A DNA stretch of 64,000 nt from NCBI GenBank assembly GCA_028818695.1, contig JAPPNK010000026.1, positions 186,001 through 250,000 of the forward strand, given 5' to 3'. Under the pieces are notes generated by a model. It saw nothing but the letters and a program-made list of their open reading frames with translations, searched no databases and was not told where the DNA came from. Shown here one piece after another: positions 35,841 to 44,077 of the stretch (positions are counted from its first letter, which is position 1; each line of letters begins with the position of its first letter). The stretch is from Candidatus Poribacteria bacterium. Lineage in GTDB: Bacteria; Poribacteria; WGA-4E; GCA-2687025. A program made the position numbers and the translations under genes.

Positions 35841-35932
35841 CAAGACTCTGGATTCCCGCTTGCGCGGGAATGACGACAGGCGGCGCGGACGTTTTAAGAT
35901 CAAAAATGAAAACCTCCGTATAAGCGAACTGC
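35841..35932. repeat. Diverged family B element (B6)
   Basis: GATTCCCGCTTGCGCGGGAATGAC followed by GGCGGCGCGGACGTTTTAAG and ACCTCCGTATAAGCGAACTGC. The right half is shared, in inverse orientation, with copy B5 (49751-49902). It fills part of the 284-base gap 35672-35955, where I see nothing else. Confidence 0.55.
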
Positions 35933-35955
35933 TATTTTTAGAAGAGGAGCGGAAC

Positions 35956-36867
35956 GTGGCGACGAAAGAGAAACCGAAGGTCGGATTTATCGGGCTGGGG
36001 ATCATGGGCGCGCCCATGTCGATGAACCTGCTGAACGCGGGATTTGAGCTAGTCGTATGGAACCGCACCGCCTCCAAAATGGAGCCGCTTCTTGAGGCGG
36101 GAGCTGAAGCGGCAGGGTCTCCCGCCGACGCGGCAGCCCGCAGCGAGGTTGTCGTCTCCATCGTCGGCGACTCGCCCGACGTCGAACAGGTCGCGCTGGG
36201 CGAAAACGGCGTCGTTGACGGCATACAGGCGGGCGGCGTCTATGTGGATATGTCGACCATCTCGCCCGCTGTGACGCGCCGGGTCGCCGAGCGTCTGTCG
36301 GCGAAGGGGGCGCTCATGCTGGACGCGCCCGTCAGCGGCGGGGACATCGGCGCGCAGGCGGGGACGCTCTCCATTATGGTCGGCGGACCGTCCGAGGCGT
36401 TTCAAAAATGCCTCCCGCTTTTTGAAGCGATGGGCAAGAACATCGTCCACGCCGGCGAGGAGAACGGACTTGGTCAATATGTCAAGCTCTGCAACCAGAC
36501 CGCGTGCGTTTTGAACCTGCTTGCGATGTGCGAGTCGATTTCGCTCGGAGCAAAGGCGGGGCTTGACCTTGAAAAAATGCTTGCGGCGATCACAAAAGGC
36601 GCCGCCGGATCATGGATGCTGACGAACGTCGCGCCGAAGGTTCTGGACGGCGATTGGGAGCCTGGCTTTATGATCGATCTTCAGCAAAAAGACCTGCGCC
36701 TTGTTCTAGAAGCGGCGGCGGAGCTGAATCTGCCGCTGCCGGGTACGGCGCTGGTGAACCAGCTGTTTCGGTCGGTTCAAGCGGCGGACATGGGCAAAAA
36801 AGGAACGCAGGCGCTGATACACGCGCTGGAACGGCTCGGACATTTCAAGGCGGCGCGGGAAGAATGA
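35956..36867 (+). CDS. 3-hydroxyisobutyrate dehydrogenase-like NAD(P) oxidoreductase
   Basis: A 303-residue beta-hydroxyacid dehydrogenase. It has the N-terminal [13 protein letters not shown] dinucleotide motif, the substrate signature [22 protein letters not shown], and the catalytic lysine region [11 protein letters not shown]. Family members oxidise 3-hydroxyisobutyrate, tartronate semialdehyde or related acids, or reduce succinic semialdehyde. GTG 35956 follows AGAGGAGCGGAAC; the longer frame reads into repeat B6. The stop overlaps the mnmG start (ATGA). Confidence 0.9.
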   Translation: MATKEKPKVGFIGLGIMGAPMSMNLLNAGFELVVWNRTASKMEPLLEAGAEAAGSPADAAARSEVVVSIVGDSPDVEQVALGENGVVDGIQAGGVYVDMSTISPAVTRRVAERLSAKGALMLDAPVSGGDIGAQAGTLSIMVGGPSEAFQKCLPLFEAMGKNIVHAGEENGLGQYVKLCNQTACVLNLLAMCESISLGAKAGLDLEKMLAAITKGAAGSWMLTNVAPKVLDGDWEPGFMIDLQQKDLRLVLEAAAELNLPLPGTALVNQLFRSVQAADMGKKGTQALIHALERLGHFKAAREE

Positions 36868-38744
36868 ACCGATACGGGAAGACGTACGATGTGATTGTGG
36901 TCGGCGGGGGGCATGCCGGCATTGAGGCGTCGCTTGCGGCGGCGCGCATGGGGGCGCAAACGCTTCTTTTGACGATGAATCTGGACACCATCGGGCAGAT
37001 GTCGTGCAACCCTGCCATCGGCGGCCTCGCCAAGGGGCATATGGTGAAGGAGATCGACGCGCTCGGCGGAGAGATGGCGCGCGCCATTGACGACACGGGC
37101 ATTCAGTTTCGGCAGCTGAACACGCGCAAGGGTCCCGCTGTCCGCGCTTCCCGCGCCCAAGCCGACAAAAAAGAGTACCAGGTTCGCATGAAAGAGACGG
37201 TCGAATCGCAGGAGAACCTGGACGTCAAGATGGCGATGGCGGACGACTTTGTCGTGGAAGGAGAAGGCAGGCCGCGCGTTCAGGGCGTCTTAACGAAAAC
37301 GGGCATGTTCTACCCAGGGCGAACCGTCGTCATGACGACCGGCACGTTTTTGCGCGGGCTGATCCATATCGGAACCTTCCAGCATAAAAGCGGGCGCGCG
37401 GGGGAGCCTTCCGCCGAAACGATGTCCGCCGGGCTGGGTCGGCTTCAGTTTCGGCTCGGCCGGCTAAAGACAGGCACGCCGCCCCGCGTCCAGGCGCGAA
37501 CGATCGATTTTAGCCAACTGGAAACGCAGCCGGGCGACGACCCGCCAAAGCCGTTCTCCTTCGCTAACGACGCGGTTAAGCAGGAGCAGATGGACTGTTA
37601 CCTCGCCCGCACAACGCCGACAACGCATCGGATCATCTCCGACAACCTTCATCTGTCCGCCATGTATTCGGGGCAGATTGAGGCGAAAGGACCGCGCTAC
37701 TGCCCGTCCATTGAGGACAAGATCGTCAAGTTTCCCGACAAGAGCGAGCATCTTATTTTTGTGGAGCCTGAAGGTCGGCGGACGCGCGAGGTGTACCTGA
37801 ACGGCGTCTCCATGAGCCTGCCGGAGCCTGTTCAGATCGACATTGTGCGCTCCATACCGGGCTTTGAACAGGCGGAGCTGATGCGCCCCGCTTACGCCGT
37901 CGAATACGACTACTGCGATCCGACGCAGCTGCTGCCGAGCCTTGAGACGAAGCCGGCGGCGGGGCTGTATTTTGCGGGGCAGATCAACGGAACGACAGGA
38001 TATGAAGAGGCGGCGGGGCAGGGCATTATGGCGGGGATCAACGCCGCCCTTGCCGCGCGTGGAGAGGAGCCGCTCGTATTGGACAGGTCAGAGGCGTATA
38101 TCGGCGTTCTCATCGACGACCTTGTGACGAAAGGGACGCAGGAGCCGTATCGGATGTTCACATCGCGCGCGGAATACCGCCTGCTGCTTCGGGAGGAGAA
38201 CGCGGATCTGCGCTTGACGGAGAAGGGGCGGCGCGTCGGGCTGGCGTCGGACGGGGCGTATGAGCGATACTGTTTGAAGCGGAGGCAGATTGAAGAGGAG
38301 CTGGATCGGCTGAAAGGAGCGCGCGTGGACCCGACTGTCGAGACGCAGCGCGTCTTGCGCCGGCATGGCTCCGCCGAGCTGAAAAAGCCGACGCGCGCTT
38401 CGGAGCTGATTCGCCGCCCGGAGCTGTCGTATGAGGCGGTTTGCGCGTTGAGTCCTCCGCCTGAGCCGCTGATGCGGTCCGCCGCGCAGGAGGTTGAGCA
38501 GACGCTCAAATACGAGGGCTATATCGCTCGGCAGAACGCGCATATTGAGCAGTTTAAGCGGCTTGAGGCGTGGAAAATACCGGCTGGGTTCGATTATGAG
38601 CAGGCGGTCGGGTTGAAGCGGGAGTGCCGCGAAAAGTTGGCGGCGATACAGCCGGCGTCGCTCGGTCAGGCGTCGCGCATCTCCGGCGTTTCGCCTGCCG
38701 ACATCTCGGTACTGATGGTAATTCTGCGCGGTATGGGCGGGTAA
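36864..38744 (+). CDS. mnmG: tRNA uridine-5-carboxymethylaminomethyl modification enzyme MnmG
   Basis: A 626-residue FAD protein (GidA). It has the FAD-binding [56 protein letters not shown] and the [13 protein letters not shown] region. The C-terminal helical domain ends [17 protein letters not shown], which contacts MnmE and tRNA. With MnmE it modifies U34 of several tRNAs. mnmE is not next to it. Start at 36864 overlaps the upstream stop by four bases. Confidence 0.96.
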   Translation: MNRYGKTYDVIVVGGGHAGIEASLAAARMGAQTLLLTMNLDTIGQMSCNPAIGGLAKGHMVKEIDALGGEMARAIDDTGIQFRQLNTRKGPAVRASRAQADKKEYQVRMKETVESQENLDVKMAMADDFVVEGEGRPRVQGVLTKTGMFYPGRTVVMTTGTFLRGLIHIGTFQHKSGRAGEPSAETMSAGLGRLQFRLGRLKTGTPPRVQARTIDFSQLETQPGDDPPKPFSFANDAVKQEQMDCYLARTTPTTHRIISDNLHLSAMYSGQIEAKGPRYCPSIEDKIVKFPDKSEHLIFVEPEGRRTREVYLNGVSMSLPEPVQIDIVRSIPGFEQAELMRPAYAVEYDYCDPTQLLPSLETKPAAGLYFAGQINGTTGYEEAAGQGIMAGINAALAARGEEPLVLDRSEAYIGVLIDDLVTKGTQEPYRMFTSRAEYRLLLREENADLRLTEKGRRVGLASDGAYERYCLKRRQIEEELDRLKGARVDPTVETQRVLRRHGSAELKKPTRASELIRRPELSYEAVCALSPPPEPLMRSAAQEVEQTLKYEGYIARQNAHIEQFKRLEAWKIPAGFDYEQAVGLKRECREKLAAIQPASLGQASRISGVSPADISVLMVILRGMGG

Positions 38745-38791
38745 CGTTGAACGGGGCGTTGGCGCTATATTAAAGCGCGGAGGCGGACGGC

Positions 38792-39472
38792 ATGAAGAAA
38801 TCGCTCGCGTTGACTCTGGCGGCGGCGGTCTTGGCGGCTCTGGCGGCTTATGCCGCGTTTCGCGCCGCTACAACGTCTGTTGAGGAAACGATTGAGCCGT
38901 TGGCAATTGGGTCGGAAGTGGAGGATTTCACGCTCATTGATGCGCGCGAAAGGCAGACCGCCTCCCTGGGCGACTATGAAGAGGCGGCGGCGTTTGCGCT
39001 GATCTTTATCGGCGTTGAGTGCGAGGCGTCGAACGCCTACATAAGCCGTCTTTCGGAACTTCATGAGGCGTATAAACAGAAGGGGGTACAGTTCCTCGCC
39101 GTCAACTCGAACGAAGAGGAGATGTTCAGCGCTGTCGAGGCGCATGCGGAGGCGCAGCAGCTGCCGTTTCCCGTTTTAAAAGACACAAACAACGCGCTGG
39201 CTGATCAGCTGAAGGCGGTTGCGGCGCCTGAAGCGTTTTTGATAGAGCCTGTCCGGCATGAAACGGAGACAGGGGGAAAGACGGTCTATATTCTGCGTTA
39301 CAGCGGAGCGGTGGACGATTCAGAAGATTCGAAGGAAGCGAAGAACCATTTTTTAAAAGAGGCGATCGACGCGCTGCTGTCAGCCGATTCGATTGTCCAG
39401 AAGCGCGTCAAGCCGAAGGGCTGCCCCATAGACCGCGTCGAAAAAGACGCACAACCGAAAGCGACGCCATGA
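38792..39472 (+). CDS. Membrane-anchored thioredoxin-like redoxin
   Basis: A 226-residue protein with an N-terminal signal anchor (residues 4-27) and an AhpC/redoxin thioredoxin fold (VEDFTLIDARERQTASLGDY, then FIGVECEASNAY). The first active-site cysteine is present, but the usual CP(V/I) proline context is changed to ECEA. A C-terminal KPKGCPIDR resembles the GCxI tail of this subfamily and may be the resolving cysteine. It probably acts on periplasmic thiols. It overlaps ispH by four bases. Confidence 0.78.
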   Translation: MKKSLALTLAAAVLAALAAYAAFRAATTSVEETIEPLAIGSEVEDFTLIDARERQTASLGDYEEAAAFALIFIGVECEASNAYISRLSELHEAYKQKGVQFLAVNSNEEEMFSAVEAHAEAQQLPFPVLKDTNNALADQLKAVAAPEAFLIEPVRHETETGGKTVYILRYSGAVDDSEDSKEAKNHFLKEAIDALLSADSIVQKRVKPKGCPIDRVEKDAQPKATP

Positions 39473-40407
39473 GCATAGAGCGGAACAACGAGACATTAGA
39501 GGTGATTGTAGCGCGGAGCGCGGGGACATGTTTCGGCGTTGAGGCGGCGATTGAGATCGCCGAGCGGGAGCGGAAGCCGATACTCGGTCCGCTTGTGCAT
39601 AACCCGCGCACCGTGAACCGCCTTGCCGCGCAGGGCATTCCGATCTTGGAGCGTTACGCTTCGCTGGATGAGCTGGAGGACGTCAACGAGGCGGTCATCA
39701 CGGCGCATGGGTATCCGAAGGAGCTGAAGGAGGCGTTGACGGAGCGCGGCATCGCCTACCATGACGCGACCTGCCCCGTCCTGTTGAAGTGGGTTTACCG
39801 CAAGATTGAGAACTTTGAGCGGGACGGGTACCATGTGATACTGATCGGCAACCCGAACCATGCGGAGATCATCGCCAGCCGCAGCTACGGGCGAAACATC
39901 AGCGTTGTGTACAGCGCGGAGGATGTGGACGCTTTGCCGACGGGGCTGGGTTTGACCGTCGCGGTTTGCCAGACGACAATCACGCGGGAGAAGTTTCAGG
40001 GGCTGGTGGACCTGATACGGGAACGCCGGTATCCCGACCTGAAGGCGGTCGACACGCGCTGCCATCCGGTGAAAAATCAGCAGGAGGCGGTCGAGTCGCT
40101 CGCGCAGTGGGTGGACGCGATGGTGATTGTGGGCGGTTTTGATTCAAGCAATACGACGAACTTGGCGCGCATTTCCCGCAAGTATCTGCCTGAGCGCACC
40201 TACCATATCGATTCGAAGGAGCTGCTTCAGCGGGAATGGTTTCTTGGGGCGCGTCATCTTGGCATCGGCGCGGGAACCAGCACGCCCAAAGATCAGATCG
40301 AAGGGGTGAAGCGGCGCATCGCGGAGCTGTCGGACGCGCCGGTCGTTTTTCGCAAGGACGGTTCGGACGACGAGGATCTTGAAGGGATCGACGGGTCGGA
40401 GATTTAG
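39469..40407 (+). CDS. ispH: 4-hydroxy-3-methylbut-2-enyl diphosphate reductase
   Basis: A 312-residue IspH/LytB. The three [Fe-S] cysteines are in AGTCFGVEAAIE, ATCPVLLKW and DTRCHPVKNQQEAV; substrate residues are visible in HNPRTV, ITAHGYP and GFDSSNTTNL. It makes isopentenyl and dimethylallyl diphosphate in the last step of the MEP pathway. The third cysteine context (RCHPV rather than ICxAT) is divergent, as in deep-branching homologues. It overlaps the redoxin gene. Confidence 0.93.
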   Translation: MSIERNNETLEVIVARSAGTCFGVEAAIEIAERERKPILGPLVHNPRTVNRLAAQGIPILERYASLDELEDVNEAVITAHGYPKELKEALTERGIAYHDATCPVLLKWVYRKIENFERDGYHVILIGNPNHAEIIASRSYGRNISVVYSAEDVDALPTGLGLTVAVCQTTITREKFQGLVDLIRERRYPDLKAVDTRCHPVKNQQEAVESLAQWVDAMVIVGGFDSSNTTNLARISRKYLPERTYHIDSKELLQREWFLGARHLGIGAGTSTPKDQIEGVKRRIAELSDAPVVFRKDGSDDEDLEGIDGSEI

Positions 40408-41276
40408 CCGCTCGTTGTTGTTCCCGCCGGCACTTTCTCATACCGCGGAATCAGATGGTAACGTCGGTACGGCGGTTGGGCGCGTATGCGTTCCTGTGAG
40501 AGCTGCAGATACCGCGCCTCAATGTCGTACCCGACGCAGCGCCTGCCTTCGCGCAGGGCGGCGAGCGCCGTTTGTCCGCTTCCGAGAAACGGGTCTAACG
40601 CCTCATCGCCTTCTTCCGAGTAGAGCAGGACAAGCCGACGCGCAAGCTCCAGCGGGAACGGACACGGGTGGTCAATCGCCTTCGGCGGCACGGGCGCAAT
40701 ATGCCAGACATTGTTGGCAATGTCGCGCTTAAAGAGCTCGTCAATTTCTAACGCCTGTTTTTTGCCGCGGCGCGGCGGTCCTGGCTTTCTAAAAATAAGA
40801 ATGTACTCCGTCATGATGTTCGGATAGTAGTACCCCGACTTTGGACGCTGAATGAACGACCCCGCGCGTTTGACGCCGCCCGTCACCTTGTTCCAGACAA
40901 TGTCCTCATGGAACTCCCAGCCCGTTTCCAGCATTCGAGACACAATGAGCATCGGTATCGGATAGCGCCGTTTTTTGAAGATCAGCGTTCCCGCAACGAC
41001 AGCGCAGAATCCGCCCTCGACCGTCGCGCGCAGAACCTCCGCAAAGGTCTTCTGGATGTTGTCTAGATACTCCTCAATGCCGTCTCCAAAGCTGTCGTAT
41101 TGGCGGGTTCGGTGCCAGACGCCGGCGCCTTTTTCGGCATGGATGTTGTAATCGATGGCGTTCCAATACGGGGGCGAGGTGACGGTTAGGGCGATGGAGT
41201 TGTCAAGACACTGCGGCATGCGCGCCGACGATTGGCAGTAAAATCGGTATCCGTCCCCTTCGATGCGACTCTCCAT
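40404..41276 (-). CDS. Orphan DNA methyltransferase, N4-cytosine/N6-adenine type (beta class)
   Basis: A 290-residue amino-methyltransferase. The catalytic motif TSPPYWNAIDY (residues 33-43) precedes the SAM-binding LDPFLGSGQTALAALREGR near residue 233, the beta-class order. The Ser in SPPY favours N4-cytosine, but adenine cannot be excluded. The target region between has VVAGTLIFKK and GYYYPNIMTEYILIFRK. No restriction endonuclease is adjacent, so it may be an orphan regulatory methylase. Its 3' end overlaps the ispH stop by four bases on the opposite strand. Confidence 0.9.
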   Translation of the reverse strand: MESRIEGDGYRFYCQSSARMPQCLDNSIALTVTSPPYWNAIDYNIHAEKGAGVWHRTRQYDSFGDGIEEYLDNIQKTFAEVLRATVEGGFCAVVAGTLIFKKRRYPIPMLIVSRMLETGWEFHEDIVWNKVTGGVKRAGSFIQRPKSGYYYPNIMTEYILIFRKPGPPRRGKKQALEIDELFKRDIANNVWHIAPVPPKAIDHPCPFPLELARRLVLLYSEEGDEALDPFLGSGQTALAALREGRRCVGYDIEARYLQLSQERIRAQPPYRRYHLIPRYEKVPAGTTTSG

Positions 41277-41378
41277 GGACGCCCCTTTCGATAGCGGTCT
41301 GTTTAAGATACGCTTGAATGGGGCGTTCGTTACGAATTGTCAAGGCATACCGACCGGCGACGGCGCATCTCTCATTAG

Positions 41379-41528
41379 GGCAGCCTCTACAAGCGATGAT
41401 GTACGAAAATCCTGTTCGAATCGGGCAGGTCGCCATTCCCGCGAAAGCGGGAATCCAGAGTCCTCCCAGACTGCCTCCGCATTCTAAAACGGCTCTTTAA
41501 ATCAAAGTCATCGCCTATAGAGACTGCC
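41379..41528. mobile_element. Family B MITE-like element, copy B3, with near-perfect 8-base duplication
   Basis: Exactly 150 bases like B2. Ends are GGCAGCCTCTACAAGCGATG and the inverse ending ATAGAGACTGCC. Flanks are CTCATTAG (41371-41378) and TTCATTAG (41529-41536), 7 of 8 identical. The 395-base gap 41277-41672 contains this element, the DoxX remnant and about 100 bases upstream of the methyltransferase with no visible gene. Confidence 0.82.
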
Positions 41529-41654
41529 TTCATTAGAGATGTTCGCAAGGCGCGGAGCCCCGCGCGCCGGCATCAACGCTTCGACGCCAACGCGCAGGAC
41601 CGCCAGCCCAACGTTCGTCCATAACGCCTGCTTGCGCTTTATCCAGGCTCGCAT
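41508..41654 (-). pseudogene. Truncated second copy of DoxX N-terminus
   Basis: The minus-strand frame from ATG 41654 reads MRAWIKRKQALWTNVGLAVL, then RVGVEALMPARGAP. This matches the start of the intact DoxX 20 bases upstream (residues 14-23 of the intact copy are NVGLAVLRVG in both). Similarity stops after about 28 residues, and the frame then enters element B3 and ends at a TGA inside it. It is a decayed tandem duplicate. Confidence 0.65.
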
Positions 41655-41672
41655 GCGTTCAGCCGCCGCGCG

Positions 41673-42125
41673 TCACTCTTCCGCCGGCGCGTCATGAGAA
41701 GGAGCGCCGCCTCCTTTCATAATGCCGTCCACCGAATACTTGCCCGCGCCCAGCAGGAAAACGGCCGCGAAGGCGATCAGGAAGAACAGCGCCAGCTCCT
41801 TTTCTTTGAACGCGTCGCCGGCGTGGACGACAAAGAAGGCGACCGCCATCGCGATCATGAGCGGGATCGACGCAAGCCGCGTCCATAGCCCGGCGATGAT
41901 TGCGATGGCGCAGAAGAACTCAGCGAAGACCAGCAGCGCGACCGTGATGTTGCCGCCCAGACCGAGCGGGTCCATTCCGTTCTTTACCATCATTTCGACG
42001 GTTCCATTGAAGTCGAACAGCTTGTCCCACCCATGCTTCAGCATGAGCCCTCCTGCGCCGACGCGCAGAACCGCCAGCCCGACGTTCTCGATGGCGTCTT
42101 TTTCTCGGTTCATCCATTCGTTCAT
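41673..42125 (-). CDS. DoxX family membrane protein
   Basis: A 150-residue protein with four membrane helices and DoxX signatures (GLAVLRVGAGGLMLKHGWDK near residues 16-35, VFAEFFCAIAIIAGLWTRLA). Family members are found in thiosulfate oxidation or in redox stress complexes, but most are uncharacterised. It follows the amidohydrolase by 20 bases on the same strand, with AAGAAAGGAACG before the ATG. The last residues are hydrophilic (GGGAPSHDAPAEE). Confidence 0.88.
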   Translation of the reverse strand: MNEWMNREKDAIENVGLAVLRVGAGGLMLKHGWDKLFDFNGTVEMMVKNGMDPLGLGGNITVALLVFAEFFCAIAIIAGLWTRLASIPLMIAMAVAFFVVHAGDAFKEKELALFFLIAFAAVFLLGAGKYSVDGIMKGGGAPSHDAPAEE

Positions 42126-42145
42126 GATGCGTTCCTTTCTTGATG

Positions 42146-43450
42146 TTACTCTGCGGCTTGAACGGCTTGCGCGATGTTGGCGCGCGTTCCGTCCAGATCG
42201 AAGCAGTCGCGCTGATTCTGGAGCATGATGCGCGACGCAATCCCCATCGCCTGCTTCTCGTTCATATACCCCTCATCGATTTCTGCCTGCAGGGCGCGGC
42301 GCAACTCCTGCCGCGCTTGTATCGAGTAGGCGTAGGCGCTGGTCGGCCAGGCGGTGTCTCCGCCGAAGGCGAACAGCTTGTTGATCGGGACGGCGTGGAC
42401 GCACCGCCGCAGCGTGTCGCGCGAACTCCACGGATCGATGCTCCATGCCCAGCAGAAGTCGATCCAGACGTTCCGGTAATGCTTCGCCAGAGCGATCAGT
42501 TCCCCGCTGTACGGGTAGGCGATGTGCATGAGAACAAACTTGGCGTTCAGGTTTCGCGCGAGAAGAGCGCACATGTTGCCCGACTTGATTCGGCTGACCG
42601 GCATTCGGTCGTTCCCGGCGTAGTAGCCTGTGTGTATTTTGAAGGGGAGGTTGTGTTCGACGCTCAGCTCAACGCCGCGCTGCCAGCACCAGTCGCCGAG
42701 GCAGAGGCGCGTTTCGACGCTGATCTCGTTGTCGGGCTTTGTCAAAACCTCCTGAAGGGCGGCTTCAGCGTCGCTGTCGGAGCGCTCTCTCCAGAGCAGC
42801 GTTCTGTTGTAGGCGTGCTGCGCCTTCATGGCGACGGCGCATGGCGCATGCTTCTCAAACAGCGCCTCCATCGCCTGCCGCAGCGACGCAAGGTCAACGA
42901 CGCCGACGCCCGTCTCTTTGTGGAGCGCGTCGGGGAACACCTGCCCGTTGCAGAAGGTCGCCCATGACATGTCGTACAGGAAGAAGTTGGGACCAGACAT
43001 GTCTGGGGGGCAGGGCCAGCTGAAGTCGTCCGTCTGGATATGGTCGAGGTTGGCGTCCACTTTCAAAATGCGGAGCCGTTCGCCGGGTTTTTGGAGTTCG
43101 CGCGTTCGATGCGCTTTCGAGGCGATGGCGGCTCCCGTCAGCTCCTGTATGCCGTACACCCGCTCGGCGATGAGGCGCACCGCTTCGCCGTAGCCGGTGA
43201 ACTGAACCGCTTCCCATGCCTCCCGTATGCCTTCGAACCGTCCGGCGATGTCCTCGTCCGCGGCGTTCATGAGCCGATGCATCGCTTCCCCTGTCGCGCC
43301 GGCTGTGTGCAGGTCGGCGGGGACATAGTTGCCGAACAGGTCTTGGAGTATGTCAGGTCCTTGCTCCGTCCAGTCCTGCTCGCGGCGCATATGTTCGTGG
43401 GTGTCGACGAGCGGCGTTTCTTCGATGTGGCGTTCTAGATCGGTAACCAT
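42146..43450 (-). CDS. Amidohydrolase-superfamily protein
   Basis: A 434-residue TIM-barrel hydrolase. The first metal motif is DTHEHMRRE near residue 16. Later histidines are in KIHTGYYAG and MHIAYPYSGE, and the barrel-end aspartate is probably in AFGGDTAWP. The layout resembles the amidohydrolase-2 (PF04909) and uronate isomerase groups that decarboxylate or hydrate ring compounds and sugar acids; the substrate is unknown. ATG 43450 is preferred because GGAGACACGCG precedes it; the longer frame to 43516 lacks such a site. Confidence 0.85.
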   Translation of the reverse strand: MVTDLERHIEETPLVDTHEHMRREQDWTEQGPDILQDLFGNYVPADLHTAGATGEAMHRLMNAADEDIAGRFEGIREAWEAVQFTGYGEAVRLIAERVYGIQELTGAAIASKAHRTRELQKPGERLRILKVDANLDHIQTDDFSWPCPPDMSGPNFFLYDMSWATFCNGQVFPDALHKETGVGVVDLASLRQAMEALFEKHAPCAVAMKAQHAYNRTLLWRERSDSDAEAALQEVLTKPDNEISVETRLCLGDWCWQRGVELSVEHNLPFKIHTGYYAGNDRMPVSRIKSGNMCALLARNLNAKFVLMHIAYPYSGELIALAKHYRNVWIDFCWAWSIDPWSSRDTLRRCVHAVPINKLFAFGGDTAWPTSAYAYSIQARQELRRALQAEIDEGYMNEKQAMGIASRIMLQNQRDCFDLDGTRANIAQAVQAAE

Positions 43451-43499
43451 CGCGTGTCTCCGTTTGCATTGGCGCGTTTTCGCATGCATCATGTCATAG

Positions 43500-44042
43500 A
43501 TGAGTTTTAAACGCAAGCGTCAATCTGGTTTGAGCGATGCCGCAGCGCAAGGAGAGCGGCGGAGCGGCGAAACGGCGAAGCGGACGCGCCGTCAGTTTTT
43601 GGGCGGGGCTTTGCTCGCCGGTTTGTTGGGAAAGCTGGGTTGCGGGAAGTCGAAACGCGGCGATGAGGAGGAGAAGGAGCGGACGCCGTCGCCGGACGCT
43701 GAGCGCGTTTCGTTTCCGCTGGCGGAGCATCCGGCGCTTGCCAAAACGGACGGCATGACGGAGATTCCCGCCGAGGGGAACGCTCCGTCGCTTGTGCTTT
43801 TGCGGACGGAGAACGGGTTTCGCGCATATGTGAATGTCTGCACGCATGCGGCATGTCCGCTGGAGCCGGACGCCGAGAAGCGCCGCATCTACTGCGATCG
43901 GCAATGCGGGCATGGGTCCGTTTTCGGGCTGGACGGAAAGGCGCTGGCGGGTCCGTCGGCGCGCCCGCTGTATGAGTATTTTACCGAATGGAGCGAAGGG
44001 GGCGATTCCGTGACGGTCGTTTTGGAGCTCAAAAACCCGTGA
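43500..44042 (+). CDS. Tat-exported Rieske-type protein with atypical second cluster motif
   Basis: A 180-residue protein. The N-terminal TRRQFLGGALLAGLLG (residues 29-44) is a twin-arginine signal, with a cysteine at 48. The Rieske domain has the first ligand motif C114-T-H116 with C119. The second region reads YCDRQCGHGSVFGLDG, where the usual C-x-x-H is replaced by C136-G-H138 and the ligand position is Gln135. The rest (LAGPSARPLYEY) is canonical. The cluster may be altered or use C132. It is divergently transcribed from the amidohydrolase, 49 bases away. Confidence 0.85.
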   Translation: MSFKRKRQSGLSDAAAQGERRSGETAKRTRRQFLGGALLAGLLGKLGCGKSKRGDEEEKERTPSPDAERVSFPLAEHPALAKTDGMTEIPAEGNAPSLVLLRTENGFRAYVNVCTHAACPLEPDAEKRRIYCDRQCGHGSVFGLDGKALAGPSARPLYEYFTEWSEGGDSVTVVLELKNP

Positions 44043-44077
44043 GTTGAGCTTTATCGTCCCCTGCGCTGATTTACGGC

